Origin: Bacteroidales bacterium
GTDB lineage: Bacteria > Bacteroidota > Bacteroidia > Bacteroidales > F082
Direction of reading: 5' to 3'
Length of the DNA: 33,622 nucleotides
NCBI GenBank assembly: GCA_017539045.1
Contig: JAFYHS010000023.1
Coordinates: 1 to 33,622, forward strand
Shown here: positions 32,133 through 33,622 of the stretch, piece after piece
How positions within the stretch are numbered: the first letter of the stretch is position 1
Layout of the letters: every line of letters starts with the position of its first letter
Notes under the pieces: generated by a model
The model's input: only the letters and a program-made list of their open reading frames with translations
What the model was told of the DNA's origin: nothing
The model's database searches: none
Made by a program: the position numbers and the translations under genes

Positions 32133-33622
32133 ATGGACGAAAACAATATCAACAATCCTGAAAATCAGGAAGAAATGCCTGAAGAACTCTCAGGAGAAAA
32201 AATTATCAAGGTTAATCTTGAAAACCAGATGAAGTCGGCTTACATCGACTATTCGATGTCGGTCATCATCTCGCGTGCCTTGCCCGACGTGCGCGACGGC
32301 CTCAAGCCCGTGCACCGTCGTGTGCTCTACGGCATGAAGGAATTGGGTGTCACCTCACGAAGCGGCTACAAGAAGTCGGCCCGTATCGTCGGTGAGGTGC
32401 TCGGTAAGTACCACCCGCACGGCGACTCGTCGGTCTACGACGCTATGGTGCGTATGGCCCAGAGCTGGTCACTGCGTTATCCTTTGGTCGACGGCCAAGG
32501 TAACTTCGGCTCGGTGGACGGCGACAGCCCCGCCGCCATGCGTTACACCGAGGCGCGCCTTCAGAAGATCGCTGAAGAGATGCTCGACGACCTCGACAAG
32601 GATACCGTCGACTTCCAGAACAACTTCGACGACTCGCTGCAGGAGCCTACCGTGCTGCCTACCCAGATTCCTACCTTATTAGTGAATGGTACCAACGGTA
32701 TCGCTGTGGGTATGGCCACCAACATGGCTCCCCATAACCTCAGCGAATGCGTCGACGGCATCATCGCCTATATCGACAACCGCGAAATCACCACGCCGGA
32801 GCTGATGCAATACATCAAGGCTCCCGATTTCCCGACTGCCGGTGTCATCTACGGCTACGAAGGCGTGCGCGAGGCGTTTGAGACGGGTAGGGGACGCATC
32901 GTCCTTCGCGGCGAGACCCACTTCGAGGAACACAACGGTCATGAGCGCATCATCGCCACTTCCATTCCTTATCAGGTCAACAAGGCCGAGATGATCAAGA
33001 AGACCGCAGACCTCGTCAACGAGAAGAAGCTGGAAGGCCTGGCCGACATCCGCGATGAGTCAGACAGAAAAGGTATCCGCGTGGTGTACGAACTGAAGCG
33101 CGACGCCAACCCTGACATCGTTTTGAACAAGCTGTTCATGATGACTCCGCTGCAGAGCTCGTTCAACGTGAACAACGTGGCTTTGGTCAACGGCCGTCCC
33201 TATACCTTGAACCTCAAGCAGCTGATTGAGCACTTTGTGGCCCACCGTCATGAGATCATCCTGCGCCGCACGCGTTTCGAGCTGAAGAAAGCCGAAGACC
33301 GTGCCCACATCTTGGAAGGTCTGGCCCGCGCCATCGACATCGTCGACGAGATCATCGCCACCATCCGTGCCTGTAAGGGCGGCACGCCCGAAGCCAAGCA
33401 AGCCATCATGGACAAGTTCGGCTTCGACGACCCGCAAGCCAGCGCCATCGTGGCCTACCGCCTCGGTCAGTTGGCCGGCCTCGAGATCAAGAAGATCATG
33501 GACGAGTTGGACGAAATCCACGAACGCATCAAGCATTTCCACGAAATTCTACAGAATGAGGAATTGCAGTTCCAGATCATCAAGGACGAACTGCTGGTCA
33601 TCAAAGAAAAATATGGCGATGC
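32133..33622 (+). CDS. gyrA: DNA gyrase subunit A (3' end outside window)
   Basis: 496 complete codons are present; the gene runs off the right edge. Start [14 protein letters not shown], with a short acidic extension, then '[20 protein letters not shown]' and '[16 protein letters not shown]'. The winged-helix segment has '[20 protein letters not shown]', and the catalytic Tyr138 is in '[11 protein letters not shown]' (E. coli Tyr122, offset 16). '[18 protein letters not shown]' and a coiled-coil region follow. It breaks and rejoins DNA during negative supercoiling. GyrA fits better than ParC by close match around the active site, though Bacteroidota paralogues are similar. Confidence 0.92.
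   Translation, partial: MDENNINNPENQEEMPEELSGEKIIKVNLENQMKSAYIDYSMSVIISRALPDVRDGLKPVHRRVLYGMKELGVTSRSGYKKSARIVGEVLGKYHPHGDSSVYDAMVRMAQSWSLRYPLVDGQGNFGSVDGDSPAAMRYTEARLQKIAEEMLDDLDKDTVDFQNNFDDSLQEPTVLPTQIPTLLVNGTNGIAVGMATNMAPHNLSECVDGIIAYIDNREITTPELMQYIKAPDFPTAGVIYGYEGVREAFETGRGRIVLRGETHFEEHNGHERIIATSIPYQVNKAEMIKKTADLVNEKKLEGLADIRDESDRKGIRVVYELKRDANPDIVLNKLFMMTPLQSSFNVNNVALVNGRPYTLNLKQLIEHFVAHRHEIILRRTRFELKKAEDRAHILEGLARAIDIVDEIIATIRACKGGTPEAKQAIMDKFGFDDPQASAIVAYRLGQLAGLEIKKIMDELDEIHERIKHFHEILQNEELQFQIIKDELLVIKEKYGD

Noticed and set aside
1-33622. tRNA or rRNA genes
   Set aside because: No tRNA cloverleaf signature or rRNA sequence was recognised on either strand when reading the gaps; the gaps are mostly under 100 bp and the two longest are described as the repeat/promoter region and the Rhs-like region.

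Overview
The window looks like chromosomal DNA from a member of the order Bacteroidales (Bacteroidota), probably from a gut or rumen community. The grounds are: a TAnnTTTG promoter element (the Bacteroidota primary-sigma -7 motif) upstream of nearly every leading gene; no Shine-Dalgarno-like sites where I looked; a giant BspA-type leucine-rich-repeat surface protein; a split transketolase; a lipoprotein of glycoside hydrolase family 109; and a DUF4143 AAA ATPase. Genus cannot be decided from sequence reading alone. Most of the window is ordinary, densely packed housekeeping sequence on both strands.

Layout. 2-5146 (+): 3' part of a giant LRR/fibronectin surface protein. 5191-9304 (-): four-gene operon transcribed as TPR protein, small membrane protein, aroE, rlmD. 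9405-14366 (+): split transketolase, lipoprotein alkaline phosphatase, and a glycosyltransferase fused to a WcaJ-like module. 14412-16988: divergent pair of a GH109 lipoprotein (-) and a NahK-like sugar kinase (+). 16939-17700 (-): thioredoxin-fold periplasmic protein. 17874-21741 (+): endonuclease/exonuclease/phosphatase-family protein, DMT-type permease and long-chain acyl-CoA synthetase, each with its own promoter. 21776-23662 (-): arginine decarboxylase. 23796-24632 (+): BadF-type GlcNAc-kinase-like protein. 24577-29542 (-): operon clpC, CCA-adding enzyme, miaA. 29672-32012: accessory islet. 32133-end (+): gyrA, 5' part. The convergent pairs LRR/rlmD, GT2/GH109 and fadD/speA are each separated by one A/T-flanked hairpin that can terminate in both directions.

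The unusual region is the islet between clpC and gyrA. Four tandem copies of a 32-bp unit (core TATCGAA at 29677, 29709, 29741 and 29773) precede an AAA ATPase/DUF4143 gene. The fourth copy occupies the spacer between a -33 TTG and a -7 TATTTTTG. After the ATPase come an unstarted reading frame that looks like the tip of an Rhs-type polymorphic toxin, a small AT-rich gene that looks like its immunity protein, and a fragment resembling an Rhs pretoxin segment. That fragment ends exactly where three more copies of the same 32-bp unit begin (cores at 31938, 31970 and 32002). I read this as a repeat-bounded accessory module with a self-regulated ATPase and debris of an inter-bacterial toxin locus. 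The function of the repeats and the link between ATPase and Rhs remains are inference.

Other points: a 23-bp dispersed repeat occurs twice, once inside a coding sequence (adding a PEPVEG peptide) and once in the speA 5' leader. A strong hairpin lies just before the start of the endonuclease/exonuclease/phosphatase gene. GH109, a NahK-like kinase and a GlcNAc-kinase-like protein together suggest use of N-acetylhexosamines.
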